Shown here: one piece after another, positions 6,089-12,925 of the stretch
Position numbering within the stretch: position 1 is the stretch's first letter
Layout: each line of letters opens with the position of its first letter
From: JAXLVB01 sp044228045
Lineage (GTDB): Bacteria; Bacteroidota; Bacteroidia; Cytophagales; Spirosomataceae
Reading direction: 5' to 3'
Length of the DNA stretch: 12,925 nucleotides
Assembly: GCA_044228045.1 (NCBI GenBank)
Contig: JBGAVQ010000153.1
Coordinates: 1-12,925 of the forward strand
The notes under the pieces: generated by a model
Database searches by the model: none
Seen by the model: only the letters and a program-made list of their open reading frames with translations
Told to the model about the DNA's origin: nothing
Program-made: the position numbers and the translations under genes

Positions 6089-7459
6089 ATGACAAATCTA
6101 AAAAAAGTCTGCATCATTGGCGCAGGGTCGTCTGGCATTACCGCAGCGAAAAACCTCAAAGATCAAGGCATTGATTTTGACTGTTTTGAGAAAGGCTCAA
6201 ACATTGGCGGCAATTGGCGCTATAACAACGACAACGGAATGTCATCGGCCTATCGTTCGTTGCACATCAATACCAATCGGATGGTGATGGCCTACAGCGA
6301 CTACCCCATGCCCGACGATTACCCCATGTTTCCGCATCATAGTCACATTATCAAGTATTTTGAAAACTATACCAACCATTTTGGCATTCGCCCATACATA
6401 CAATTCAATACTGAAGTAACTGATGTGCACCAAAATGCTGACGGCACATGGCACGTAAGTACCAACAAGGGAGAGGGTGATTATCAGGCTGTTATCGTTG
6501 CCAATGACGGTACATGGCACGTAAGCACCGACAAAGGAGAAGCTGATTATCAGGCTGTTATTGTTGCCAACGGACACCATTGGAATCCTCGTTTTCCAAA
6601 TCCAGCTTTTCCGGGCAAGTTTATGGGCGAAACGCTCCACGCCCATTATTACCGAGAACCTGAACAGCTTTACAAGAAAGACATTTTGGTGGTTGGCATT
6701 GGCAATTCGGCAGTGGACATTGCCTGCGAAGCCGCTCGTCAGTGTACTGGCAACAAGGTGGTTATCTCAACCCGAAGCGGGGCGCACATCATTCCCAACT
6801 GGATTTGGAGTATGCCTTTTGACAACTTAGCAAACCCCTTAACAGCCAAATTGCCGCTTTCAATTCAGCGGTTTCTCATCAACACTACACTTTGGTTGGC
6901 CCGAGGTAAGCAAGAGGATTTTGGCGTACCCAAGCCCAAACGCCCTATTTTGATGGAACACCCTACCCTCTCGCAAGACTTGCTCAACCTGTCGGGAAGG
7001 GGATTGATTAAATATAAACCCAATATCAAAGAATTTAAAGGGAAAACCGTCGTATTTGAAGACGGCACCGAAGATACCTTCGACACCATTGTGTATGCTA
7101 CAGGCTACAAAGTGACCTTCCCGTTTTTGAAAGAGGCGGCGTTTGATGTAAGCGAAACCAACGACTTGAGGCTTTACAAAAAAGTTGTTCATCCTGATTA
7201 TCAGGGACTTTACTTCTTGGCACTCATTCAACCTTTGGGGGCTATTATGCCCTTAGCTGAGGTACAAAGCAAGTGGATTGCCGGCATTTTGAAAGGTACT
7301 GTACGCCTACCCAAGCGTGAAGCCATGCTACAAGACATTGAAAAAGACAAAACGGCGATGGCAAAACGTTACAAGCAATCGCCTCGTCATACCATACAAG
7401 TGGACTTTCACCCTTACAAAGAAAGCATTGAGAAAGAAATGAAGCGGATGAAGGTTTAA
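6089..7459 (+). CDS. Flavin-containing monooxygenase (FMO / Baeyer-Villiger type) with internal duplication
   Basis: 456 residues. FMOs use FAD, NADPH and O2 to oxygenate nucleophilic heteroatoms or ketones. Visible motifs: FAD site GAGSSG (11-16), the FMO fingerprint FMGETLHAHYY (178-188, FxGxxxHxxxY), NADPH site GIGNSA (203-208) and ATGY (337-340). Residues 118-139 (starting DGTWHVST, ending AVIVAN) are repeated as 140-161 with two changes (Asn to Asp, Gly to Ala); most relatives have this unit once, just before GHHWNP. The frame is intact, so an extra hairpin of strands is inserted between the FAD and NADPH domains and activity may or may not survive. It is probably soluble; no signal peptide. 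Divergent from the SDR, which could supply or use its product. It is equally possible that it acts as a Baeyer-Villiger enzyme; sequence alone does not decide. Confidence 0.92.
   Translation: MTNLKKVCIIGAGSSGITAAKNLKDQGIDFDCFEKGSNIGGNWRYNNDNGMSSAYRSLHINTNRMVMAYSDYPMPDDYPMFPHHSHIIKYFENYTNHFGIRPYIQFNTEVTDVHQNADGTWHVSTNKGEGDYQAVIVANDGTWHVSTDKGEADYQAVIVANGHHWNPRFPNPAFPGKFMGETLHAHYYREPEQLYKKDILVVGIGNSAVDIACEAARQCTGNKVVISTRSGAHIIPNWIWSMPFDNLANPLTAKLPLSIQRFLINTTLWLARGKQEDFGVPKPKRPILMEHPTLSQDLLNLSGRGLIKYKPNIKEFKGKTVVFEDGTEDTFDTIVYATGYKVTFPFLKEAAFDVSETNDLRLYKKVVHPDYQGLYFLALIQPLGAIMPLAEVQSKWIAGILKGTVRLPKREAMLQDIEKDKTAMAKRYKQSPRHTIQVDFHPYKESIEKEMKRMKV
6440..6571 (+). repeat. 66-bp in-frame tandem duplication inside the monooxygenase gene
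   Basis: Unit 1 is 6440-6505 and unit 2 is 6506-6571, directly abutting. By hand alignment 58 of 66 bases match. Of the eight differences, six are silent and two change an amino acid. The excess of silent changes means the duplication is not brand new and that both copies have been held under protein-level constraint. Confidence 0.92.
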
Positions 7460-7473
7460 AAACACTTTCTTAT

Positions 7474-7481
7474 TACCTTTG
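7474..7481 (+). promoter_or_regulatory. Candidate -7 promoter element TACCTTTG
   Basis: TACCTTTG matches the Bacteroidota primary sigma consensus TAnnTTTG and ends 26 bases before the ATG at 7508, in the 48-bp gap after the monooxygenase. I see no clear -33 TTG element at the expected spacing. It would drive the beta-helix / FG-GAP gene pair. Confidence 0.4.
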
Positions 7482-7507
7482 AATAACCTCAACAACCTTT
7501 ATTAACA

Positions 7508-8704
7508 ATGAAAAAAACGATTCTCTCTTGCTGCTTTGCCTTACTTACTTGTCTGGCATTTGCCCAAAAAGACATCCAGAAGAAAATCCAAACGCAGTTT
7601 ATCATGGCCGAAGACGGTGCCGTGATTGACTTACCCGAAGGCACATTTACCCTCAGCAGCACCATTTCGCTGGACTCTAAAAACAACATTGTGATTAGGG
7701 GCAAGGGTACAGACAAAACCATTCTTGATTTTAAAGGTCAAACAGATGGTGCTGAGGGTCTGCGAGTTACCAATGGAAAAAACATTGTCATCGAAAACCT
7801 GACGGTGCAAAACACCAAAGGCGATGCTGTTAAAACGATGAATCTAAATGGCATTACCTTCCGAAATGTAAAGACCGAATGGACAGGCAAACCTCGCAAA
7901 GAAAACGGCTCGTATGGGCTGTATCCCGTGCAATGTCAGAATGTTTTGATTGAAGGCTGCACGGCAATTGGTGCTTCTGATGCAGGAATTTATGTAGGGC
8001 AGTCGAAGTACATCATTGTTCGCAACTCAAAAGCGTATCATAACGTGGCGGGTATTGAAATCGAAAACTCGCTATTCGCCGATGTGTATGACAACGAAGC
8101 CACCGAAAACACAGGTGGTATTTTGGTTTTTGACTTGCCTGACTTGGTGCAAGCCCGAGGGGGTTTTGTGCGGGTGTTTCGCAACAACATTCACGATAAC
8201 AATTTCCCGAATTTTGCGCCAAAAGGCAATATTGTGGCCAGTGTACCAGACGGTACAGGCACTTTGATTTTGGCAACTAACAATGTAGAAATATTTGATA
8301 ATCAAATTATTAACAACAAAACCGTTGGTTCGGGGATTATCAGTTATTACATGACCGAAAATCCCTTTAAAGACAAACGATATTACCCATATCCGACCAA
8401 TATCAACATTCACAACAACACTTATGCCCGTCAGAATGTGCGAGCCACCAGCAAGGGACGCATGGGCAAAATGTATCGGTTTAAGCTCAAATTTGGCAAG
8501 AACGTACCTGATATTCAGTACGATGGAATTGTAGATGATAAAATGGCTGACCCATCCGAAACCCACATTTGTATAAGAAATAACAAAGGTGCAACGTTTG
8601 TAAACATGGATGCGGCCCACGACTTCAAACAAATAAGTAGAGACCTTAGCAAACACGATTGCACACTTTCGGCCTTGCAAGAAGCTAAATTGAGTTTAAA
8701 GTAA
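7508..8704 (+). CDS. Secreted right-handed parallel beta-helix protein
   Basis: 398 residues. A classical signal peptide (MKKTILSCCFALLTCLAFA, cut before Gln20) sends it to the periplasm or beyond. From ~35 to ~320 it shows repeated coils with NIVIRGKGT, NIVIENLTVQNT, NVLIEGCTAIGASDAGIYVGQS, YIIVRNSKAYHN and GIEIENS, the ladder of a pectate-lyase-like beta-helix. It resembles the family of proteins with tandem beta-helix repeats (TIGR03805 as I recall), thought to act on carbohydrate but not characterised. It has no type IX sorting tail: the C-terminus ends LSALQEAKLSLK after two Cys residues. The next gene begins 12 bp after its stop, so the two are probably co-transcribed and act in the same place. 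Enzymatic activity is not shown by sequence. Confidence 0.85.
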   Translation: MKKTILSCCFALLTCLAFAQKDIQKKIQTQFIMAEDGAVIDLPEGTFTLSSTISLDSKNNIVIRGKGTDKTILDFKGQTDGAEGLRVTNGKNIVIENLTVQNTKGDAVKTMNLNGITFRNVKTEWTGKPRKENGSYGLYPVQCQNVLIEGCTAIGASDAGIYVGQSKYIIVRNSKAYHNVAGIEIENSLFADVYDNEATENTGGILVFDLPDLVQARGGFVRVFRNNIHDNNFPNFAPKGNIVASVPDGTGTLILATNNVEIFDNQIINNKTVGSGIISYYMTENPFKDKRYYPYPTNINIHNNTYARQNVRATSKGRMGKMYRFKLKFGKNVPDIQYDGIVDDKMADPSETHICIRNNKGATFVNMDAAHDFKQISRDLSKHDCTLSALQEAKLSLK

Positions 8705-8716
8705 TTCTCTGCTGCC

Positions 8717-9889
8717 ATGAAGCACCTTTTTTTACTCTTTTTTGCAAGCATTGCACTTGCCCAAACCCCTAAGTTCAAAGCACAAGTTATTGACAACCAG
8801 ATAGCTATTGGCTACGGAATGGCCATTGGCGATGTGGACGGCGACAAAAAGCCCGACATTTTGCTGGCTGACCAAAAAGAAATCGTATGGTATCGAAACG
8901 GAGACTGGAAACGCTTTGTGATGGCGGCCAACCTAACTAAGCAGGACAATGTGTGCATAGCCGCTCGTGATTTAGACAACGATGGCATGGTTGAAGTAGC
9001 GGTGGGTGCGCAGTGGAATCCTGCCGAAACCACTGATAGCACCAAGTCGGGAGCAGTTTTTTACTTGATTCGCCCCAAAGACCCGACACAACGTTGGGAA
9101 CCCGTAGCAATTTTGCCGCATGAAGTAACCACCCACCGCATGAAGTGGGTAAAAATTGCAGCTGACCAATACCAATTGATTGTAGTACCGCTGCACGGAC
9201 AGGGCAATCAAAATGGCGTAGGGAAGGGCGTGAATGTATGGGCTTATACTTTCCCAAAAAATCCCAAAAGTAGCTGGACAAGAGAATTGGTGGACTCAAC
9301 CATGCACTTAACGCACAATCTTGATTTTTTTGAAGTACCCAAGCAGGAACAAGACAAACAATGGGTAGAGCCTCATGTTGTAATAGGCGGCAAAGAGGGT
9401 GTAAAAATGCTAAAACGAACCAATAATGGCTGGGAAGCCGTTCAGTGGCTCATCAAAGACTATGGCATAGGCGAAGTACGGTATGGCTTCAACAAAAAAA
9501 CTATGTTTTTTGCCACAGTTGAACCCATGCACGGCAATCAGTTGGTGGCGTATCGTGACTTTGAGGGTTTTCCGGTGAAGAGCTTCAAGCGAGATACCCT
9601 CAGCAGTAAAATGAACCAAGGTCATGCTTTAATTTGTGCCGACTTTTTAGGAAAAGGGCAGTCGCAAATTGCGGTTGGTTGGCGTAACCCTAATGCTGAT
9701 AAAAAAGTAGGTGTTCGACTTTTTGTACCCAAAGGCACTGGTTGGCAAGAGTTTGTACTCGACGATAGCGTAATGATGGCTTGTGAAGACCTACAAGCTG
9801 CCGACCTCAACGGCGATGGCAAATTAGAGCTCATTGCCTCGGGAAGAGCTACGCTTAACCTGATTATTTACTGGAATCAGTCTGAATGA
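8717..9889 (+). CDS. Secreted FG-GAP/VCBS-repeat beta-propeller protein
   Basis: 390 residues with a short signal peptide (MKHLFLLFFASIALA, cut before Gln16). Calcium-binding-type motifs of FG-GAP/VCBS repeats stand at DVDGDKKPD (39-47), DLDNDGMVE (85-93) and DLNGDGKLE (363-371), with a degenerate one near ADFLGKGQSQIAVG. The motifs near both ends fit a propeller closed by N- and C-terminal strands. Such propellers in Bacteroidota bind ligands or calcium and often accompany secreted or carbohydrate-acting proteins; this one has no catalytic domain fused. It starts 12 bp after the beta-helix gene and ends 58 bp before the convergent cyclophilin gene, with a strong terminator hairpin between. 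The binding partner is unknown. Confidence 0.87.
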   Translation: MKHLFLLFFASIALAQTPKFKAQVIDNQIAIGYGMAIGDVDGDKKPDILLADQKEIVWYRNGDWKRFVMAANLTKQDNVCIAARDLDNDGMVEVAVGAQWNPAETTDSTKSGAVFYLIRPKDPTQRWEPVAILPHEVTTHRMKWVKIAADQYQLIVVPLHGQGNQNGVGKGVNVWAYTFPKNPKSSWTRELVDSTMHLTHNLDFFEVPKQEQDKQWVEPHVVIGGKEGVKMLKRTNNGWEAVQWLIKDYGIGEVRYGFNKKTMFFATVEPMHGNQLVAYRDFEGFPVKSFKRDTLSSKMNQGHALICADFLGKGQSQIAVGWRNPNADKKVGVRLFVPKGTGWQEFVLDDSVMMACEDLQAADLNGDGKLELIASGRATLNLIIYWNQSE

Positions 9890-9906
9890 TTTTGAGCTTT
9901 ATTTGA

Positions 9907-9939
9907 AAACCCACAAGGTTTATCAAACCTTGTGGGTTT
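9907..9939. terminator. Bidirectional terminator hairpin between convergent genes
   Basis: AAACCCACAAGGTTT (9907-9921) and AAACCTTGTGGGTTT (9925-9939) make a perfect 15-bp stem with the loop ATC. The T-run is short on the plus strand (three) and four on the minus strand. It sits in the 57-bp gap between a rightward and a leftward gene, so it probably terminates both. Confidence 0.8.
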
Positions 9940-9946
9940 GAAGATA

Positions 9947-10390
9947 TTAAGCAGGTACTTCTACAATCGTTACTTTTACAATTTTGTCACCTTGCTGAAT
10001 AGCATCTACTACATCTAAGCCATCAGTCACGATACCAAAGGCTGTATGACGGCGGTCGAGGTGAGCAGTATTTTGGCGATTATGACAAATAAAAAACTGA
10101 CTACCGCCCGTGTTGGGGCCTCGGTGCGCCATCGAAAGTACGCCTCTGTCATGGTATTGCTTTTCGGCAGAAGTCTCACAAGGAATTGAATAACCTGGGC
10201 CGCCCGCTCCTGTACCAGTAGGGTCACCACCCTGAATCATAAAGTCTGGAATGACCCGGTGAAACTTTAGTCCATCATAATATCCTGATTTAGAAAGCTT
10301 TACAAAATTTGCAACCGTAATGGGTGTTTCTTTTTCGTAGAGGTCAATGGTCATTGTCCCCTTGTCGGTTTCCATAATAGCCTGAGTCAT
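9947..10390 (-). CDS. Peptidyl-prolyl cis-trans isomerase, cyclophilin type (cytoplasmic)
   Basis: 147 residues, a compact single-domain cyclophilin catalysing proline isomerisation in protein folding. No signal peptide, so cytoplasmic. Visible: FHRVIPDFMIQGGDPTGTG (43-61) with the catalytic Arg45, Phe50 and Gln53, the SMAHRGPNTGGSQFFI block (87-101) with Phe99, and HTAFG (115-119). The position matching Trp121 of human cyclophilin A is His110 (AHLDRRH where eukaryotic forms have WLDGKH). Bacterial cyclophilins often vary here, and it usually lowers cyclosporin binding without abolishing activity. It starts at ATG 10388-10390, with a TACCTTTG element at 10418-10425 upstream. It appears to be transcribed alone. 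Confidence 0.96.
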   Translation of the reverse strand: MTQAIMETDKGTMTIDLYEKETPITVANFVKLSKSGYYDGLKFHRVIPDFMIQGGDPTGTGAGGPGYSIPCETSAEKQYHDRGVLSMAHRGPNTGGSQFFICHNRQNTAHLDRRHTAFGIVTDGLDVVDAIQQGDKIVKVTIVEVPA

Positions 10391-10417
10391 ATCTATTAGT
10401 AAAGTTTAATTTTGACA

Positions 10418-10425
10418 CAAAGGTA
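10418..10425 (-). promoter_or_regulatory. Candidate -7 promoter element TACCTTTG of the cyclophilin gene
   Basis: On the minus strand TACCTTTG, preceded by AT as at 7472-7481, matches TAnnTTTG and lies 27 bases before the ATG at 10390. No -33 TTG at ideal spacing was found; a TTG lies about 24 bases further up. Confidence 0.5.
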
Positions 10426-10540
10426 ATAGTTTTCATTCTGAGGACTTGGCAACTGTGGTAAAGTATTACCTGCTTTTAGATATAAATAGGTAGCATTTTA
10501 CAATATGTTCGCCAAAATGCGATGCCAAACTCAATCAAAT

Positions 10541-10637
10541 GAGTAGAAATTGTTTTTTAAACGGTAATTAAAAATGCAACAAGGTCAAAATAGATGTATT
10601 TTTAATTATTCAGGTTTTTTAAAAACTATTTCTACTC
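10541..10637. repeat. 97-bp imperfect inverted repeat in the 442-bp gap
   Basis: The outer arms GAGTAGAAAT (10541-10550) and ATTTCTACTC (10628-10637) pair perfectly. The inner arms TAATTAAAAAT (10565-10575) and ATTTTTAATTA (10598-10608) also pair perfectly, with T-rich, less exact sequence between and a 22-base loop. This could be a miniature mobile element (MITE-like), an old insertion-sequence remnant, or a long RNA hairpin. No ORF or target-site duplication was seen. The adjoining 10438-10540 holds nothing I can support. Confidence 0.55.
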
Positions 10638-10663
10638 CAATTTAAGCTATATTTAGTTGGTTG

Positions 10664-10819
10664 GTGAGCATAGTGACAGTAGAATTTGATGTAAGAACGA
10701 TCAAAAAAGGCACTTACTACCTACACTTGAAATACACTACACCTGCCTCCATTCTTGCCCAACACAAAAATGCTCAACAAAAATCGAAAACCGATGTAGT
10801 TAGAATAATTATTAACTAA
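10664..10819 (+). pseudogene. Orphan type IX secretion C-terminal sorting tail, 5'-truncated relic
   Basis: From GTG 10664 (frame open only back to 10646) 51 codons read SIVTVEFDVRTIKKGTYYLH, then a Lys/Gln-rich loop, then KTDVVRIIIN and TAA (10817-10819). The pattern, an Asp-Val turn, a GTYYLH strand and a final RIII strand, is that of type A sorting domains at the C-termini of proteins exported by the Bacteroidota type IX system. There is no signal peptide and no cargo, so it is almost surely the tail of a larger secreted protein whose body was lost, possibly at the 97-bp inverted repeat that ends 27 bases upstream. It stops 13 bp before the next lipoprotein gene. The recognition is by pattern, without a search. 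Confidence 0.5.
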
Positions 10820-10832
10820 ACTCTGCACCGCC

Positions 10833-11591
10833 ATGAAAAGAGTAAGCCATCAACTTCTTTCACTCCTCATCCTTGCAAGCATAGTTTTGGCTTGCAAGGA
10901 TGAAACTGTGCCACAGCCCAACTGGGCATATAAATTTGTTGGAACTTTTTCGTTTTTACAGCCTGCCATTTATTACCAAAATCCTACTAATGTGGCGAAT
11001 GCTTATCAAATAATAGCTTGTCTACGATTGGAAGTAATCGATAATACCCATGTTCAAATGAATTTTTCAGGTAATCCGTTTTATATTCATCTGAATGGAC
11101 AATATATTGAAAATTTATTCCCACCTATAGATGGCGTGTTAAACTACGAAGCAATAAACTCTTACACTTTAGTTAGCCGGGAAGCCATAAGAGACAATAA
11201 TGGGAGAATAATGGTTGCTATTGATACTATTAGTGCACCTGAGAATCTTCGGGATTCGGTGAACTATCGTATTCTTCATTTTAAAAGCAAAATAAGAGAA
11301 GGGTTGGAGTTTAAATCGTTTCAAGCAATTAAGATATACAACGATGCGTCTCTTCGTCCATTATTTTGGCTCATTCAACAGAATAAATTTAGCTTAAATA
11401 AATTGGTTGGTGGCTTTTTATACAAAGGAGCTGAATATGAGTGCGACTTTGGTGATGGTACAGTTGTGGCAACGAGAAATGTTGAGCATGAGTACAAAAA
11501 GAATGGAACTTACACCATCACCGTAAAAATCACAAATGAGCTTGGGCAGAAAGTCTCGGAATCTTTTGCATTTAAAGTAGGTAATCTGTAA
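10833..11591 (+). CDS. Surface lipoprotein with C-terminal PKD domain, paralogue 1
   Basis: 252 residues. The signal peptide ends in IVLAC (Cys21), followed by KDE, an acidic signal consistent with export to the outer-membrane surface. After a linker, QPNWAYKFVGTF opens an N-terminal domain I cannot name. The C-terminal ~65 residues are a PKD domain (ECDFGDGT at 203-210, then HEYKKNGTYTITVKI), an Ig-like fold that binds glycans or proteins in secreted Bacteroidota proteins. The downstream gene is a clear paralogue of the same length with Cys at the same position. Both converge on a GH16 enzyme, so a role in binding a glucan at the cell surface is possible but unproven. ATG 10833 is preceded by an A/C-rich leader and the sorting-tail relic. 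Confidence 0.82.
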   Translation: MKRVSHQLLSLLILASIVLACKDETVPQPNWAYKFVGTFSFLQPAIYYQNPTNVANAYQIIACLRLEVIDNTHVQMNFSGNPFYIHLNGQYIENLFPPIDGVLNYEAINSYTLVSREAIRDNNGRIMVAIDTISAPENLRDSVNYRILHFKSKIREGLEFKSFQAIKIYNDASLRPLFWLIQQNKFSLNKLVGGFLYKGAEYECDFGDGTVVATRNVEHEYKKNGTYTITVKITNELGQKVSESFAFKVGNL

Positions 11592-11671
11592 AAAAGAATA
11601 TCAATAAACCAATTGGATAACTACCGTATAAGTTATAGTTGAACCAGATAGATTTACCTTTCTTGTTTACC

Positions 11672-12442
11672 ATGAATAAAGCAAGGAATAATCTTCTTAC
11701 AAGCATCCTTCTTTCAAGCCTTATTTGGGCTTGTGAGAAGGAGGAAACCAAACCCCAACCCGATTGGGCAAGTAAGTTTGTGGGGACGTATGCACCGTAT
11801 AACACGCAATGGGGGTATGAATATGCCGAAATTTCGGGTACACAACAGTATAATATTACAGGGGTTTATCAAATTAATAGAGTAGATAATACCATGGTGA
11901 ACTTAAAAGTAGCATTGGTGCCTTTTGTGATGAGGTATCAAGGGCAATACAAAACATTTTCACCAACCATCAAGCACGAGTTCAAAAATGTGAGGGTTGT
12001 CAAAGAAAATACCTTGTTTGTGGATGAAGTCCTTAGAGATGGTGCTGGTAAAACAATCTTACAATTAGACTCCATCCGTTTTGAAATATACCCTCGTGAT
12101 TCAACAGTGTCCCTGGGAATCCGTTTTAAGAAAATTTATGACTTAGATGTAACTGGTAGCATGAGACAAAACAAGCAACTTTATAAAGATACCCCCTACA
12201 AAGCGTATTGGGTACAACACACTGATAACAAATTTGACTTGCATCAGCGGCACTTTATCGCAACGGTAGATGCTACTAACTACCATTGGGATTTTGGTGA
12301 TGGTACTACCTCCACAGATGAACACGCCTACCATGTATATCAAAAAAACGGATATTATCGAGTTACACTCACGGTAAAAGGTAAGGATGGGAAAGAGGCT
12401 ACATCGTCGGGGGGCATTTTAATAGAGAATCTGCCCTATTGA
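11672..12442 (+). CDS. Surface lipoprotein with C-terminal PKD domain, paralogue 2
   Basis: 256 residues from ATG 11672; a TTG at 11639 would add eleven residues ahead of a normal lipoprotein signal. The lipobox is LIWAC (Cys21), followed by EKEE, which fits the Lys-acidic-acidic surface export signal. It shares the post-linker start KPQPDWASKFVGTY, the VDNT stretch, a middle alpha/beta part and a terminal PKD domain (WDFGDGT at 206-212) with the preceding gene, so it is a diverged tandem duplicate. The spacer of 80 bp has no clear terminator. A TACCTTTC at 11655-11662 is one base from the -7 consensus but only 10 bases from the ATG. The gene ends 53 bp from the converging GH16 gene. Function inferred as for paralogue 1. 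Confidence 0.82.
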   Translation: MNKARNNLLTSILLSSLIWACEKEETKPQPDWASKFVGTYAPYNTQWGYEYAEISGTQQYNITGVYQINRVDNTMVNLKVALVPFVMRYQGQYKTFSPTIKHEFKNVRVVKENTLFVDEVLRDGAGKTILQLDSIRFEIYPRDSTVSLGIRFKKIYDLDVTGSMRQNKQLYKDTPYKAYWVQHTDNKFDLHQRHFIATVDATNYHWDFGDGTTSTDEHAYHVYQKNGYYRVTLTVKGKDGKEATSSGGILIENLPY

Positions 12443-12495
12443 AAAACATACATTTGTCCCCAACAGGCACATGCAGAAAAACGCTAAACCAATAA

Positions 12496-12925
12496 TTACT
12501 TCTTCAAATCATACACCCGCACGTATTCTACTTCCATACGTTGCGGAAAAATGGTGTCGTCAATGCCTTTTTGGCCACCCCAATTACCCCCAATCGCAAT
12601 GTTAAGAATGAGGTGAAAAGGCTGATTAAATGGCCAATATTCCCAATAAGCATAGTCTTTGTTGAGCATGTAAAAGAATTGCTTGTTGTCAACAAAGATT
12701 TTAATTTCTTTGGGAGTCCATTCAACTATGTAATTATGAAAGGCTTCCGAGCAATCTTTCACCTCAGTAGTAGCGGTTAATTGGGTGTTTTTGGGCCAAT
12801 TGTTTAGGTTAGTATGCACAGAACCATGCACAACCCCCTGGTCATAACCCACGTGTTCCATGATGTCAAGCTCGCCGTTGTCGGGCCAATAGGTTGTGCC
12901 ATACGACTGTTTGGTGGGGAGCATC
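12496..12925 (-). CDS. Glycoside hydrolase family 16 beta-glucanase, C-terminal part (5' cut by window edge)
   Basis: The visible 142 residues hold the family GH16 active site GELDIMEHVG: the fragment's Glu18 is the likely nucleophile and Glu23 the acid/base (ExDxxE form). Downstream HGSVHTNLNN, FHNYIVEWTP, IKIFVDNKQF and IGGNWGG, then the closing strand MEVEYVRVY, are typical of laminarinase/licheninase-like members, which cut beta-1,3 or mixed-linkage glucans. Whether the substrate is laminarin, lichenan or another beta-glucan cannot be decided here. The N-terminus with signal peptide and any binding domain lies past the window edge. The protein ends directly after the catalytic domain (VRVYDLKK), so it has no C-terminal sorting tail and is probably a lipoprotein or a simple secreted enzyme. 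Confidence 0.95.
   Translation of the reverse strand, partial: MLPTKQSYGTTYWPDNGELDIMEHVGYDQGVVHGSVHTNLNNWPKNTQLTATTEVKDCSEAFHNYIVEWTPKEIKIFVDNKQFFYMLNKDYAYWEYWPFNQPFHLILNIAIGGNWGGQKGIDDTIFPQRMEVEYVRVYDLKK

Noticed and set aside
8016..8267. Overlapping frames within the beta-helix gene
   Set aside because: The main frame has a signal peptide and regular coil repeats; the others have none and odd Cys/Trp content.
10391..10832. A CRISPR array or tRNA in the 442-bp gap
   Set aside because: No regularly spaced repeats and no cloverleaf-like sequence were seen; only an inverted repeat and a sorting-tail relic.
12443..12495. A terminator between the converging lipoprotein and GH16 genes
   Set aside because: No stem of useful length could be found in these 53 bases.

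Overview
The window looks like a chromosomal segment of a Bacteroidota bacterium, probably of the Cytophagales type. It carries a TonB-dependent outer-membrane receptor followed by its lipoprotein partner, several lipoproteins with Lys-Asp/Glu stretches after the lipidated cysteine, a type IX secretion tail relic, PKD and GH16 proteins, A/T-rich leaders without Shine-Dalgarno sequences, and two TACCTTTG elements matching the Bacteroidota -7 consensus TAnnTTTG. All identifications come from reading the sequence and from remembered family features; no database was searched.

Layout. Bases 1-3683: the 3' part of a TonB-dependent receptor, a large surface lipoprotein of the beta-helix type, and a small lipoprotein of unknown function. 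They run in one direction and end at a strong intrinsic terminator. Bases 3737-5224 are an accessory patch: a small helical protein, two 101-103 bp direct repeats with GTTGTTGG palindromes, the first codons of a Y1 (IS200/REP-associated) transposase, an immunity-like gene on AT-rich DNA, and the last codons of a lost upstream gene. The most economical reading is an orphan immunity gene whose toxin was replaced by a repeat element. Bases 5225-7459: a short-chain dehydrogenase and a flavin-containing monooxygenase, divergently arranged with 39 bp between them. The monooxygenase has a 66-bp in-frame tandem duplication. Bases 7508-9889: a two-gene unit of a secreted beta-helix protein and a secreted FG-GAP/VCBS repeat protein, followed by a bidirectional hairpin terminator. 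Bases 9947-10390: a cytoplasmic cyclophilin facing left. Bases 10391-10832: a 442-bp gap with a promoter, a 97-bp imperfect inverted repeat and an orphan type IX sorting tail. Bases 10833-12442: two paralogous PKD lipoproteins. The right edge holds the 3' part of a GH16 beta-glucanase on the minus strand.

How the genes fit together. The left block is an outer-membrane uptake unit whose ligand cannot be read from sequence. The right edge (surface PKD lipoproteins converging on a GH16 enzyme) may belong to glucan use. The SDR/FMO pair suggests an oxidation-reduction step on a small hydrophobic molecule. The main points of interest are the repeat-flanked immunity gene with toxin relic, the repeat family with palindromic borders next to a transposase relic, the duplication inside the monooxygenase, and the orphan sorting tail beside an inverted repeat.
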